Shown here: positions 17,127-25,841 of the stretch, piece by piece
Layout of the letters: every line of letters starts with the position of its first letter
How positions within the stretch are numbered: the first letter of the stretch is position 1
Assembly: GCF_049651805.1 (NCBI RefSeq)
Contig: NZ_JBASCU010000030.1
Coordinates: 29,755-93,754, forward strand
Direction: 5' to 3'
Source of the DNA: Pseudolysinimonas_A sp049651805
Lineage (GTDB): Bacteria; Actinomycetota; Actinomycetes; Actinomycetales; Microbacteriaceae
DNA length: 64,000 nt
Position numbers and translations under genes: made by a program
Notes under the pieces: model-generated
What the model was told of the DNA's origin: nothing
The model's input: only the letters and a program-made list of their open reading frames with translations
The model's database searches: none

Positions 17127-18382
17127 CGCGCACCCCCTCGAGGCGCCGGGATGAATCTGAAGATGGCACGCACCAGGGGTGGTGCCGCGATGAACAGCAC
17201 GATGAGACCTTGCACGACCCCGAGCACCTCGGGCGAGACATCCGCGAGCTGCATCGTCGGCTCGGCGGCGCGCAGCGCGCCGAAGAGCAGGCCCGCGAAC
17301 AGCACCCCGATGGCGCGCGAGTTGCCGAGCAGCGCGACCGTGATCGCCTCGAAGCCGATGCCCGCATCCACGTTCGGCGCGAAGTTGCCGTCGCGACCGA
17401 GGGATTGGTTGAGCCCGGCCAGTCCGAGAAAGAGCCCCGACAGCACCATCGCGACGATCGCGGTCGTGTTGACGTTGATTCCGGCGGTGCGGGCGGCGTC
17501 GGGGTTGAGGCCGACCATCCGCAGCCGGAATCCGATCGGCGAGCGCTCCATCAGCCACCAGTAGACGCCGACGGCGAGGATGCACAGCACGAACGAGAGC
17601 CGCAGGTTGTAGTCCTCGCCGAGGATGAGCGGGAAGACCGCGGTGGGATCCGGCGGGATCGAGGTCGGGTTCGAGCCCGACTCCATGTCGTGCAGGATCG
17701 GGGTGCGCATCAGGTAGGTGACGAGCGAGATCGCGATGTAGTTCATCATGATCGTCACGATCACCTCGTGGGCGCCGGTGCGCGCTTTCAGGAACCCGAC
17801 GATGCCGGCCCAGAACGCCGCCCCGAAGAATCCGAACAACATCGCCACGGCGAGGTGGATGACGAACGGCAGATGGATCTGGGACGCAGCGAACGACGAG
17901 AACGCCGCCGCCATCAGAATCTGCCCCTGGCCGCCGATGTTGAACAGGCCTGCGCGGAAGGTCAGCGCGATGCCCAGGCCCGCCGCGATGAGCGGGCCGG
18001 CCAGCCGGAGTGACTCGGTGAGGGGCCGGATGCCCGCCTCGAAGCTGTCGGCGCGGGTGTTGTAGAACGCTCCGCGGACGAGGGCCGCACCCGCGTCGCC
18101 CAGTGCGCGGCCGGCGGCGGCGAAGAAGTCACCCGGACGGGAGAAGAGGTAGCCGAGGGTCGTCGACACGTCTTCGTTGGTGAAGACGACGAGCAGGCCC
18201 GCGACGACAAGCGACAGCACGATCGCCAGCACGGTGCGAACCAGCCCACCCGCGGCGATGTCGTGCAGCACCTCGTTCCACGAGACCGGCTTGTGGGCAT
18301 CCTCCGGCGGCGGCGGCTCTTGGACTCCGGTAGCGCTCGCGGTCTGGTCGAGGGGCGACACGGCCTCTTCCTTCGCGGTCAC
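17123..18382 (-). CDS. Nucleoside ABC importer permease (NupP-type)
   Basis: A 419-residue permease. A ~40-residue cytoplasmic N-terminus precedes the first membrane segment, followed by roughly nine more. FNIGGQGQILMAA and GFRLRMVGLNPDAARTAGINV are typical of this family. Start and stop both overlap the neighbouring genes by four bases (ATGA), so the ATPase and both permeases are translationally coupled. Confidence 0.9.
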   Translation of the reverse strand: MTAKEEAVSPLDQTASATGVQEPPPPEDAHKPVSWNEVLHDIAAGGLVRTVLAIVLSLVVAGLLVVFTNEDVSTTLGYLFSRPGDFFAAAGRALGDAGAALVRGAFYNTRADSFEAGIRPLTESLRLAGPLIAAGLGIALTFRAGLFNIGGQGQILMAAAFSSFAASQIHLPFVIHLAVAMLFGFFGAAFWAGIVGFLKARTGAHEVIVTIMMNYIAISLVTYLMRTPILHDMESGSNPTSIPPDPTAVFPLILGEDYNLRLSFVLCILAVGVYWWLMERSPIGFRLRMVGLNPDAARTAGINVNTTAIVAMVLSGLFLGLAGLNQSLGRDGNFAPNVDAGIGFEAITVALLGNSRAIGVLFAGLLFGALRAAEPTMQLADVSPEVLGVVQGLIVLFIAAPPLVRAIFRFIPAPRGGAR

Positions 18383-19878
18383 GCGAGCACCCCCGCCATG
18401 AGCTGACCGAGGGTTTCGCGCGGTGTGTCTGCGGGAACGATGTCGACGATCGCGCCCCGGTACATCACGGCGACACGGTCGGCAAGGGCGATCACCTCGT
18501 CGAGTTCGGTGGAGATGATGAGCACCGGCACTCCCGAATCTCGGACCGCGACGATCCGTTCGTGGATGAATTCGATCGATCCGACATCCACCCCGCGGGT
18601 GGGCTGCGTCGCCACGAGGAGTTTGAGCTCGCGCCCCAGCTCGCGGGCGAGCACGACCTTCTGCTGATTGCCTCCGGAGAGACGGCCGACCAAGGTCCCC
18701 GATCCGGGGGTTCGGATGTCGAACTCGCGGATCGATTCGTCGGCGAACTGATCGCGGTGCGCGAAGTCGATCGCGATCCCCGTGACGAACTCACCGCCGA
18801 AGCTGCGGTCGAGCATGAGGTTCTCGGCAACGGTGAACTCGGCGATGAGCCCGTCGGTCTTGCGGTCTTCGGGCACGAAACCGACACCCGACTCGAGCAC
18901 CCGCCGCACGGTGTGGCCGATGATCTCCTCGCCGGCCAGCCGGATCGAGCCCTTGAGCTTGTGGCGCAACCCGACGAGCGCTTCGGCGAGTTCGGTCTGA
19001 CCGTTGCCCTGGACGCCGGCGATGGCGAGAATCTCGCCCGCGCGGATCGAGAACGAGATGTCGTCGAGCAGCCGCTGACCGGTCGCGGCGAAGAGCGTCA
19101 GGTTTTCGACGACGAGCACTTCGTCGCCGAGCTTGGGCGGAGCCTTGTCGATCGTCAGCTCGACGTCGCGACCCACCATGAGCGAGGCAAGTTCGGCGGT
19201 CGACGCCGACGGCTCGGCGGAACCCACGACCTTGCCCAGCCGGATGACGGTGATGGTGTCGGCGACGGCTTTGACCTCGCGCAGCTTGTGGGTGATGAAG
19301 ACGATCGAGGTGCCGCCGTCGGCGAGCCGGCGCATGGTCACCATGAGATCGTCGGTTTCCTGCGGGGTCAGCACCGCGGTGGGTTCGTCGAGCACGAGCA
19401 CGCGGGCGTCGCGCGACAGCGCCTTGACGATCTCGACACGTTGCTGCACGCCGACCGGTAGGTCTTCGACGAGAGCATCCGGATCGAGGTCGAAGCCGAA
19501 CCGGGCCGAGATCTCGCGCACCATCGCCCGCGCGCCGGCGAGATCGAGCACGCCGCCGAAGCGCGTGGGTTCATGGCCGAGCATGACGTTCTCGGCCACG
19601 GTGAAGACGGGGATGAGCATGAAGTGCTGGTGCACCATGCCGATGCCGGCGGCCATCGCCTCGCCCGGGCCGACGAAGTGCCGGATGGTGTCGTCGAGCA
19701 GGATCTCGCCTTCGTCCGGCTGGTACAGGCCGAACAGCACGTTCATGAGCGTGGACTTGCCGGCCCCGTTCTCGCCGAGGAGGGCGTGGATCTGCCCCGG
19801 TTCGACGACCAGATCGATGCCGTCGTTGGCAACGAGTCGACCGAACCGTTTGGTGATGCCACGAAGCTCGAGTTTCAT
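18379..19878 (-). CDS. Nucleoside ABC importer ATPase (NupO-type, two NBDs)
   Basis: A 499-residue tandem ATPase. The first half has Walker A GENGAGKST and Walker B VLVLDEPTAVLTP. The second half has a degenerate Walker A (GVQGNGQTEL), a clean signature LSGGNQQKVVLAREL and the switch His in LIISTELDE replaced, as usual for this class. I favour the ATG at 19876-19878 because AGGATGG lies about seven bases upstream; an ATG nine bases further up (19887) overlaps that site. The four-gene operon order is binding protein, ATPase, permease, permease. Confidence 0.88.
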   Translation of the reverse strand: MKLELRGITKRFGRLVANDGIDLVVEPGQIHALLGENGAGKSTLMNVLFGLYQPDEGEILLDDTIRHFVGPGEAMAAGIGMVHQHFMLIPVFTVAENVMLGHEPTRFGGVLDLAGARAMVREISARFGFDLDPDALVEDLPVGVQQRVEIVKALSRDARVLVLDEPTAVLTPQETDDLMVTMRRLADGGTSIVFITHKLREVKAVADTITVIRLGKVVGSAEPSASTAELASLMVGRDVELTIDKAPPKLGDEVLVVENLTLFAATGQRLLDDISFSIRAGEILAIAGVQGNGQTELAEALVGLRHKLKGSIRLAGEEIIGHTVRRVLESGVGFVPEDRKTDGLIAEFTVAENLMLDRSFGGEFVTGIAIDFAHRDQFADESIREFDIRTPGSGTLVGRLSGGNQQKVVLARELGRELKLLVATQPTRGVDVGSIEFIHERIVAVRDSGVPVLIISTELDEVIALADRVAVMYRGAIVDIVPADTPRETLGQLMAGVLA

Positions 19879-19973
19879 CGGGTCCATCCTGCCGGATCGG
19901 GGGCGCTCCGGAAACGGCGAGCGCCGGGACGGATGTCCGCCCCGGCGCCCGCACTACCGGTTGCGAGGTTTCG

Positions 19974-21050
19974 CTACGGGGTGCTCAGCGGGTCGATCGA
20001 CCCGTCGATGATGCCCGCCGTGATTTCCTCGAGCGCCGCCTTGGTCTCGTCCGACACCTTCGAGTCGAAGTCGTAGAAGTCGCTCAGCGCGGTGCCGTCG
20101 TTCTCCAGCGTGCCGACGTAGGCGTCAGTAGTGAACTCGCCGCCCGAGGAGAGGTCCTCGATGACGTCGAACACGGCCTGCGTCATGCGCTTTTCTACCG
20201 ACGTCAGGATGATGTCGGCGAGCTCCGGCTGGGTGAGCGCGATGTCCTTGTCGACACCGAGCAGCACGGCGTTGGAGCCGCTGTCGCGGATCGCCGTCGC
20301 GCTCGCCGTGAACAGGCCACCGGCGACCGGGAACAGCACGTCGGCTCCGGCAGCGAGCTGGCCTTCGGAGATCGACTGGGCGACCGCGGTGTTGGCGAAG
20401 TCGCCGACGAAGTCACCCGACTCGGTGGCCGGGTCCCAGCCGACGACCGTGACGGCGGTGCCGGTCTCGGCCTCGTAGTACTTCGCGCCGTTGTAGTAGC
20501 CGGTCATGAAGTCGGTGACGGCCGGGATGTTCATGCCGCCGTAGGTGCCCACGACCTTGCTCGTCGAGTACGCCGCGGCCAGGTAGCCCGCGAGGAAGCT
20601 CGACTGGTTCATCGCGTAGGCGATCGGCTTGAGGTTGGCTTCGCCCTGGTTCCAGCCGTCGATCCAGACCAGCTGCGCCTCCGGGTTGGCCGCGGCGAAG
20701 TCGAAGATCAGGTTGTCGATCGAGAAGTTGAAGCCGACGGAGAAGATGACGTCGCAGTCGTTCTCGACCATGGCGGTGAGGTTGGGCTCGAAGTCTTCCG
20801 GGCTCGACGATTCGGCGTCGTCGATGTTGACTCCGAGCTCGTCTTCGGCCTTCAGGAGCCCGCCGAACGCGGCCTCGTTGAAGCTCTTGTCGTTCCAGCT
20901 GCCTTCGTCGGAGACGGCGCAGGCGAGGTAGTCGACAGCGTCGCCGCCTCCGCCCGCCTCGGGTGCTGGGGCGCAGCCGGCGAGCGCGAGAGCGCTGGTG
21001 CCGACGAGCGCGAGGCTGACGAGCGCGCGCTTACGGGTGATCAGATTCAC
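19974..21050 (-). CDS. bmpA: BMP-family nucleoside-binding lipoprotein
   Basis: A 358-residue substrate-binding lipoprotein. Its signal peptide is MNLITRKRALVSLALV... with lipobox LAGC (lipidated Cys26), and the body is a BMP/PnrA fold (VDYLACAVSDEGSWNDKSFN, FSVGFNF, WIDGW). It would capture nucleosides outside the membrane for the importer encoded downstream. The GTG start has a strong ribosome binding site GGAGGATCC. A hairpin with a downstream T-run lies in the leader. Confidence 0.9.
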   Translation of the reverse strand: MNLITRKRALVSLALVGTSALALAGCAPAPEAGGGGDAVDYLACAVSDEGSWNDKSFNEAAFGGLLKAEDELGVNIDDAESSSPEDFEPNLTAMVENDCDVIFSVGFNFSIDNLIFDFAAANPEAQLVWIDGWNQGEANLKPIAYAMNQSSFLAGYLAAAYSTSKVVGTYGGMNIPAVTDFMTGYYNGAKYYEAETGTAVTVVGWDPATESGDFVGDFANTAVAQSISEGQLAAGADVLFPVAGGLFTASATAIRDSGSNAVLLGVDKDIALTQPELADIILTSVEKRMTQAVFDVIEDLSSGGEFTTDAYVGTLENDGTALSDFYDFDSKVSDETKAALEEITAGIIDGSIDPLSTP

Positions 21051-21073
21051 TGGGGATCCTCCATGTGCAAAAG

Positions 21074-21093
21074 CCCCGACGGGTACGCCGGGG
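21074..21093 (-). terminator. Terminator-like hairpin in the bmpA leader
   Basis: On the minus strand CCCCGGCGTACCCGTCGGGG (one mismatch in the stem) is followed by CTTTTG and, after a few bases, by the bmpA ribosome binding site. It could end transcription from the nucleoside hydrolase gene or act as an attenuator, because a possible -10 box (TAGCCT, 21105-21110) lies upstream of it. Confidence 0.5.
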
Positions 21094-21104
21094 TGTGATG
21101 GCTC

Positions 21105-21110
21105 AGGCTA
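21105..21110 (-). promoter_or_regulatory. Possible -10 box TAGCCT of bmpA
   Basis: TAGCCT on the minus strand lies 55 bases before the GTG. A TTGACA (21118-21123) is only seven bases further upstream, too close to be its -35 box. Confidence 0.35.
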
Positions 21111-21204
21111 ACCCCCGTGTCAACCCGGCGACCAGTGGCCACGGTCTCGCCGCGCCATTAGTTACCAAAGCGCGACACTCGCGAAATGTGGACGAAATGA
21201 TCGC

Positions 21205-22173
21205 TCACAAAGCGGGGCTGAAGTCCCGAGGGGGTGTTGTCGTCGTTCCGAGTAGGCCGATCAGGTAGTCGAGGAAGGCGAGGCGGTCGACCGCCTCGAT
21301 GACCGTCGCATTGGGTTCGAGCCCGTGCACGCCCCACGACATCGCCGAATACCCGCGGGTGAGTTCGGAATCCGCCTCCACGTCGACCGCGTACCGCCCG
21401 CTCGCGGCGACCAGCTCGGGATGCAGCAGCACGGCGGCGGTCAGCGAGTCGGGGTGCGTCGACCCCGCGATCCCCACCGACTCGTCGAACGCGAGCGTGG
21501 TCTCGCAGACCCGCACCACGAACCGGGCGAGCGGCGTTCCGACGGTCGCGATCCGGGAGATCTCATCGCGGCTGAACACGCCGTCGACGAGGGTGAGCGG
21601 AGCCCAGGGCACGACGACGATCTCGGCGAATCCGGCCGCGAACACGGTCTTGGCGGCATCCGGGTCGACGTAGAAGTTGAACTCCCCGGCCGCCGTGATG
21701 TTGCCGCGGGCGTTGTTCGAGCCGCCCATGATGTAGAGCGCCTTGACGTTGCCGACGAAGGCCGGGTCTTTGACGATCGCCATCGCGATGTTGGTGAGCG
21801 GCCCGATGCAGACGATCGTCAGCTCTCCCGGGGCTTCCGCGGCGAGACGGATGAGGGCATCCACCCCGTGCTCGTCTTGCGGGGCGAGACCCGACTCGTC
21901 GATCGCGAGCCCGCCGCCGCCGTCGCCGTGCACGTTCTCGGCCGACACCCACTCGCGCACCAGCGGCCGACGGCAGCCGAGGTAGACGGGAACGTCGAGC
22001 CGGTCGGCGACATTGAGCGTCATCCAGGCGTTGTGCACCTGGGCGTCGAAGCCGACGTTGCCGGCGACCATCGTGATGGCGCGCAGGTCGGCGTCGGGGT
22101 CGAGGAGACCGACCAGGATGGCGACGCAGTCGTCTTGCGCGGTGTCGGTGTCGATGACGAGAGGGATGGCCAC
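21205..22173 (-). CDS. Inosine-uridine preferring nucleoside hydrolase family
   Basis: A 322-residue hydrolase with the N-terminal calcium-binding DTDTAQDD cluster, IVCIGPLTNIAMA and the IMGGSNNARGNITAAGEFNFYVDPDAA region. It hydrolyses the N-glycosidic bond of nucleosides to base and ribose. Its place next to the nucleoside importer fits salvage. The GTG start is leaderless. The long gap downstream to bmpA (21051-21204) holds only the hairpin and possible -10 box listed. Confidence 0.88.
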   Translation of the reverse strand: MAIPLVIDTDTAQDDCVAILVGLLDPDADLRAITMVAGNVGFDAQVHNAWMTLNVADRLDVPVYLGCRRPLVREWVSAENVHGDGGGGLAIDESGLAPQDEHGVDALIRLAAEAPGELTIVCIGPLTNIAMAIVKDPAFVGNVKALYIMGGSNNARGNITAAGEFNFYVDPDAAKTVFAAGFAEIVVVPWAPLTLVDGVFSRDEISRIATVGTPLARFVVRVCETTLAFDESVGIAGSTHPDSLTAAVLLHPELVAASGRYAVDVEADSELTRGYSAMSWGVHGLEPNATVIEAVDRLAFLDYLIGLLGTTTTPPRDFSPAL

Positions 22174-22179
22174 GGTCCA

Positions 22180-22185
22180 ACGCTA
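22180..22185 (-). promoter_or_regulatory. -10 box TAGCGT of the nucleoside hydrolase (leaderless)
   Basis: TAGCGT on the minus strand ends six bases before the GTG at 22173. Confidence 0.5.
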
Positions 22186-22220
22186 GGACAGTGGCCGTGG
22201 CGACGCGCGCGCGGTGGGGA

Positions 22221-22226
22221 TAGCGT
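22221..22226 (+). promoter_or_regulatory. -10 box TAGCGT of the RraA-like gene (leaderless)
   Basis: TAGCGT ends six bases before the ATG at 22233 and mirrors the divergent box for the hydrolase 35 bases away. Confidence 0.5.
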
Positions 22227-22232
22227 CGCGCC

Positions 22233-22925
22233 ATGTTCGATCGCTTCGCGACTCTGACGACTCCTCACGTTGCCGATGCATGCCTTCGAGTGGGCATCGC
22301 CGTGCGCTGCGCCCCGACGGGGCTGCGGGGGCTGACCCCTGGGATGCGGATCGCGGGACGCGTGCTTCCCGCCGTGCACGCGGGAAGTGTCGACGTCTTC
22401 CTCGAAGCGGTGTCGACGGCACGGCCGGGCGACGTGCTCGTCGCCGACAACGGCGGCCGGCTCGATGAGGCCTGCATCGGCGACCTCGCGGCCCTCGACG
22501 CCGCCGCGGGTGGCGTCACGGGCATCGTCATCTGGGGGCTGCACCGCGACAGCGCCGACATTGCACAGCTCGGGATGCCGCTGTTCAGTCTCGGCGCGCT
22601 GCCCACCGGGCCGCAGCGTCTCGACCCGCGGCCAACCGGTGCGCTCACCGCCGCGCGGGTCGGCGAGTGGACGGTGACGAACGAGGATGCCGTGTTCGGT
22701 GACGAGGATGGCGTGCTGTTCGTGCCGCTCGACCGGGTCGACGAGGTGCTCGAGACCGCAGCCGGCATCGCCGCCACCGAGGGGAGACAGGCCGACCTCA
22801 TCCGCGGCGGCACCTCGCTGCGCGAGCAGGTGCGCTTCAACGACTACCTCGCGGCCCGCGCCGCCAACCCCGACCTCACCTTCCGCGACCACCTGCGCGG
22901 CGTTGGCGGCGAGATCGAGGTGTAG
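22233..22925 (+). CDS. RraA-like family protein
   Basis: A 230-residue protein of the RraA / HMG aldolase-type fold: an N-terminal T.HVADACLRVGIAV, a central GDVLVADNGGRLDEACIGDLAALDAAAGGVTGIVIWG (metal/substrate Asp and Gly-rich turn) and DEDGVLFVPLDRVDEVLE. Members range from RNase E inhibitors to 4-hydroxy-4-methyl-2-oxoglutarate aldolases; the aldolase-like activity is plausible here but not shown. It is divergent from the nucleoside hydrolase. Confidence 0.75.
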   Translation: MFDRFATLTTPHVADACLRVGIAVRCAPTGLRGLTPGMRIAGRVLPAVHAGSVDVFLEAVSTARPGDVLVADNGGRLDEACIGDLAALDAAAGGVTGIVIWGLHRDSADIAQLGMPLFSLGALPTGPQRLDPRPTGALTAARVGEWTVTNEDAVFGDEDGVLFVPLDRVDEVLETAAGIAATEGRQADLIRGGTSLREQVRFNDYLAARAANPDLTFRDHLRGVGGEIEV

Positions 22926-22963
22926 GTCTCGACACGCCGCCTCCGGCGGCTACTCGACCACCG
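22925..22963. repeat. Dispersed hairpin repeat, family 3, copy c
   Basis: GGTCTCGACACGC - core GCCGCC/TCC/GGCGGC - TACTCGACCACCG. It begins at the last base of the RraA-like gene and fills the gap to the convergent guanylyltransferase gene. Confidence 0.85.
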
Positions 22964-22966
22964 AAG

Positions 22967-24091
22967 TCAGAGGACTTCGGAGCGACCCGAGAGCTTGAGG
23001 GCATCCACGACGCTCTTCACGCGTTGGGCGTTTGCGCTCGTGGTCACCAGGAGGGCGTCAGGGGTGTCGACCACGATGATGTCGCGCACGCCGATCAGCG
23101 AGATGATGCGGTCGGTCGTGCTCACGACGATGCCGCTCGAGGCATCCGCGAGCACCCGGGCGTTCTCGCCGAGGATCGCGAGGTCGTTCTTGCGGCCGCC
23201 GGAGTGCAGTTTCGCGATCGACGCGAAGTCGCCGACGTCGTCCCAGTCGAAGCTGCCCGGCACGACGGCCAGTCGCCCGGCAGCGGCAGCCGGCTCGGCG
23301 ACCGAGTAGTCGATCGCGATCCTGGTGAGCCCGGGCCAGATCCGGTCGACCGCGGGGCCGCGCGTCGTCGGGTCGTCCCAGGCGGCGGCGAGCTCTTCCA
23401 GACCCGCCACCAGCGCGGGCTGCGTCTCGCGCATCTGGTCGAGCAGCACATCCGCGCGGGCGACGAACATGCCGCCGTTCCACAGGTGTTCCCCGCCGTC
23501 GACATACTGCTCGGCGGTGGCCAGGTCGGGCTTCTCGACGAAGCTCTCGACGCGCAACGCCTTCGGCGCCCCGGGGATGCCGAGGTTCTCGCCGCAGTGG
23601 ATGTAGCCGAACCCGATCGCCGGTTCCGTCGGGGTGATGCCGACGGTCGCGATATAACCCGCATCGGCGACCAGGACGGCCTGCTCGATCGCGCGACGAA
23701 AGGAGCGCTCGTCGCTGATCACGTGGTCGGCGGCGAACGAACCGATGATCACGTCAGGCTCACGGCGCACGAGGATGGCGGCGGCGAGGCCGATCGCGGC
23801 CGACGAGTCTTTCGGCTCACTCTCGAGCACGACGTTGGCGTCGGCGAGTTCGGGGATCTGCTGCTCGACGGCTGCCCGATGAGCCCGCCCTGTGACGACC
23901 ATGATCCGCTGATCGCCCGAAAGCGGAGCCAGCCGGTCCCACGTGCTGCGCAGCAGGGTGCTGCCCGACCCGGTGAGGTCGTGCAGAAACTTCGGCGCGT
24001 CGGCTCGCGAGAGCGGCCACAGCCGCGAGCCGATGCCGCCGGCGGGGATCACGCTGTAGAAGCGGGCGAGCGCGTCGGGGGGTTCGACCAT
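22967..24091 (-). CDS. manC: Mannose-1-phosphate guanylyltransferase
   Basis: A 374-residue nucleotidyltransferase with the GTP-binding loop VIPAGGIGSRLWPLSRADAPKFL at residues ~12-34, the catalytic FAADHVISDE, and FVEKPD. It makes GDP-mannose from mannose-1-phosphate and GTP for cell-envelope glycans. The ATG at 24089-24091 is chosen over a start 37 codons upstream because a -10 box lies seven bases before it and the fold begins there. It is divergent from a glycosyltransferase gene. The symbol is by family. Confidence 0.88.
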   Translation of the reverse strand: MVEPPDALARFYSVIPAGGIGSRLWPLSRADAPKFLHDLTGSGSTLLRSTWDRLAPLSGDQRIMVVTGRAHRAAVEQQIPELADANVVLESEPKDSSAAIGLAAAILVRREPDVIIGSFAADHVISDERSFRRAIEQAVLVADAGYIATVGITPTEPAIGFGYIHCGENLGIPGAPKALRVESFVEKPDLATAEQYVDGGEHLWNGGMFVARADVLLDQMRETQPALVAGLEELAAAWDDPTTRGPAVDRIWPGLTRIAIDYSVAEPAAAAGRLAVVPGSFDWDDVGDFASIAKLHSGGRKNDLAILGENARVLADASSGIVVSTTDRIISLIGVRDIIVVDTPDALLVTTSANAQRVKSVVDALKLSGRSEVL

Positions 24092-24098
24092 GCTCGGT

Positions 24099-24104
24099 AG
24101 CGTA
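24099..24104 (-). promoter_or_regulatory. -10 box TACGCT of the guanylyltransferase (leaderless)
   Basis: TACGCT on the minus strand ends seven bases before the ATG at 24091 and decides that start. Confidence 0.5.
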
Positions 24105-24187
24105 TCCGCGGCTTGCTGAGCAGAGACTTCAACCGGCGTACACCTCTCGGTCACGCCGAGGTCGCCGGCAGCCGGGTCGGCGGAACA

Positions 24188-24193
24188 TACCGT
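24188..24193 (+). promoter_or_regulatory. -10 box TACCGT of the glycosyltransferase (leaderless)
   Basis: TACCGT ends seven bases before the ATG at 24201. Confidence 0.45.
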
Positions 24194-24200
24194 CGCGAAC

Positions 24201-25334
24201 ATGAGGGTCGCCGTGGTGAGCGAGAGTTTTCTCCCGACGGTGAACGGGGTGACGACATCGGTCGTGCGGGTGCTCGATCACCTGGCCGCACGAGGGCACC
24301 AAGCGACCGTGATCGTGCCGGCCGCGGGTTCGCCGCGCGAATACGCCGGGTTCCCGGTCACCCAGGTGCCCGCGCTGGCCTACCGGCAGTTTCCGGTCGG
24401 CCTGCCGAACTCGCAGGTGAGCGCATTGCTCGCGTCGTTCCGACCCGACGTCGTGCACGTCGCCGCCCCGTTCCTGCTGGGAGCGCAGGCGATCGCCGCC
24501 GCGAACCGGCTCGGCGTGCCGAGTGTCGCGATCTACCAGACGGATGTATCGGGGTATGCCAAGCGCAACCGGCTTTCCGCCGCGAGCGCCTTCGCGTGGC
24601 GTCTGGTGCGCTGGATCCACGAGGGCGCCGACCTGACCCTCGCCCCGTCGACGACGGCGCTCGCCGACCTGCGGGCCGCAGGGGTGCCCCGCCTCGACCG
24701 CTGGGGACGCGGGGTCGACCTCGAGCGTTACCACCCGAGCCGGCGGGCCGGGCCGCACGCTCAGGAACTGCGCGCGCGGCTCTCCCCCGACGGCGAGACC
24801 ATCGTCGGTTACGTCGGCCGCATCGCTCCCGAGAAGAGCCTCGAGCGACTCGCCGAGCTGCGAGACATCCCGGGGTTGCGGCTCGCTGTCGTCGGGGACG
24901 GCCCCGCGATGCCGCAGCTCACGCGGGCCCTCCAGGGGATGCCGGTGACCTTCCTCGGCGCTCTCGGCGGAGAGGACCTCGCCAACGCCTACGCGGCACT
25001 CGACGTGTTCGTTCACACCGGCACGGAGGAGACGTTCGGGCAGACCCTTCAGGAAGCACACGCCAGCGGGCTGCCGGTCGTCGCTCCGCGTGCGGGCGGC
25101 CCGATCGATCTCATCGACCACACGGTCGATGGATTGCTCTACGACCCGGCAGCTGATTCCGACTTGCGGGCAGCCGTCGCGTGCCTGGTCGCAGCGCCCG
25201 AACTGCGGGCACGCATGGGCGAGGCGGGCCGTCGCCGGGTGCTCGGCCGGTCGTGGGCGGCGATCTGCGACGACCTGCTGGAGTTCTACGGCCGGGTCAT
25301 GACCGATCGCGCGCTCGCCGTCGCGCGCGCCTGA
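24201..25334 (+). CDS. Family 4 glycosyltransferase (GDP-mannose-dependent mannosyltransferase type)
   Basis: A 377-residue GT-B enzyme. The N-terminal SESFLPTVNGVTTSVVRVLDHLAARGH is typical of MgtA/PimB-like mannosyltransferases, YVGRIAPEKSLERL marks the donor-binding domain, and the E-x7-E element is seen as QTLQEAHASGLPVVAP. It probably adds mannose to a lipid or glycan; divergence from the GDP-mannose synthesis gene supports that donor. Acceptor unknown. Confidence 0.85.
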   Translation: MRVAVVSESFLPTVNGVTTSVVRVLDHLAARGHQATVIVPAAGSPREYAGFPVTQVPALAYRQFPVGLPNSQVSALLASFRPDVVHVAAPFLLGAQAIAAANRLGVPSVAIYQTDVSGYAKRNRLSAASAFAWRLVRWIHEGADLTLAPSTTALADLRAAGVPRLDRWGRGVDLERYHPSRRAGPHAQELRARLSPDGETIVGYVGRIAPEKSLERLAELRDIPGLRLAVVGDGPAMPQLTRALQGMPVTFLGALGGEDLANAYAALDVFVHTGTEETFGQTLQEAHASGLPVVAPRAGGPIDLIDHTVDGLLYDPAADSDLRAAVACLVAAPELRARMGEAGRRRVLGRSWAAICDDLLEFYGRVMTDRALAVARA

Positions 25335-25348
25335 GCGTCGGCAGTTCA

Positions 25349-25354
25349 CCTAGA
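25349..25354 (+). promoter_or_regulatory. Probable -10 box TAGACT of sdhCDAB
   Basis: TAGACT lies about 60 bases before the sdhC start, giving a normal leader that carries a strong ribosome binding site. No clear -35 box. Confidence 0.4.
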
Positions 25355-25415
25355 CTGGGCAGCACTGATTCACACTGCGGCGCGCCACCCCGCGACGGAG
25401 CACAAGGAGGAATCC

Positions 25416-25841
25416 GTGTCCAGCGAGGCCGCGGCAAAGATCCGGGCTCCCAAGATCCAGACCCCGAAGCGACCCGTCGGAACTCTCTACCGCGGCCGCG
25501 AGGGAATGTGGTCCTGGGTGCTCCACCGGATCACCGGAGTCGCCATCTTCTTCTTCCTGTTGGTGCACATCCTCGACACGGCGCTCATCCGGGTGGATCC
25601 GGAGGCGTATGACGCCGTCATCGGCGCCTACAAGACTCCGATCATGGGCCTCGGCGAGATCGGCCTCGTCGCCGCGATCGGCCTGCACGCCCTCAACGGC
25701 CTGCGCATCATCGCGATCGACTTCCTGGCGATCGGCCCCCGCATCCAGCGTCTGATGTTCTGGGTCGTCGTGGTCGTCTGGGTGCTGCTGCTCGCCGGGT
25801 TCATCCCCCGCCAACTGATGAACATCTTCGGAGGCGAATGA
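25416..25841 (+). CDS. sdhC: Succinate dehydrogenase cytochrome b556 subunit
   Basis: A 141-residue membrane anchor with three hydrophobic helices. The first follows WSWVLHRITGVAIFFFLLVHILDT, where SWxLHRxTG is the family signature and His in the helix is a haem ligand candidate. The second contains GLHALNGLRII. It anchors the dehydrogenase and carries electrons to menaquinone. The GTG start is preceded by AAGGAGGAA. First gene of sdhCDAB; its stop overlaps sdhD. Confidence 0.9.
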   Translation: MSSEAAAKIRAPKIQTPKRPVGTLYRGREGMWSWVLHRITGVAIFFFLLVHILDTALIRVDPEAYDAVIGAYKTPIMGLGEIGLVAAIGLHALNGLRIIAIDFLAIGPRIQRLMFWVVVVVWVLLLAGFIPRQLMNIFGGE

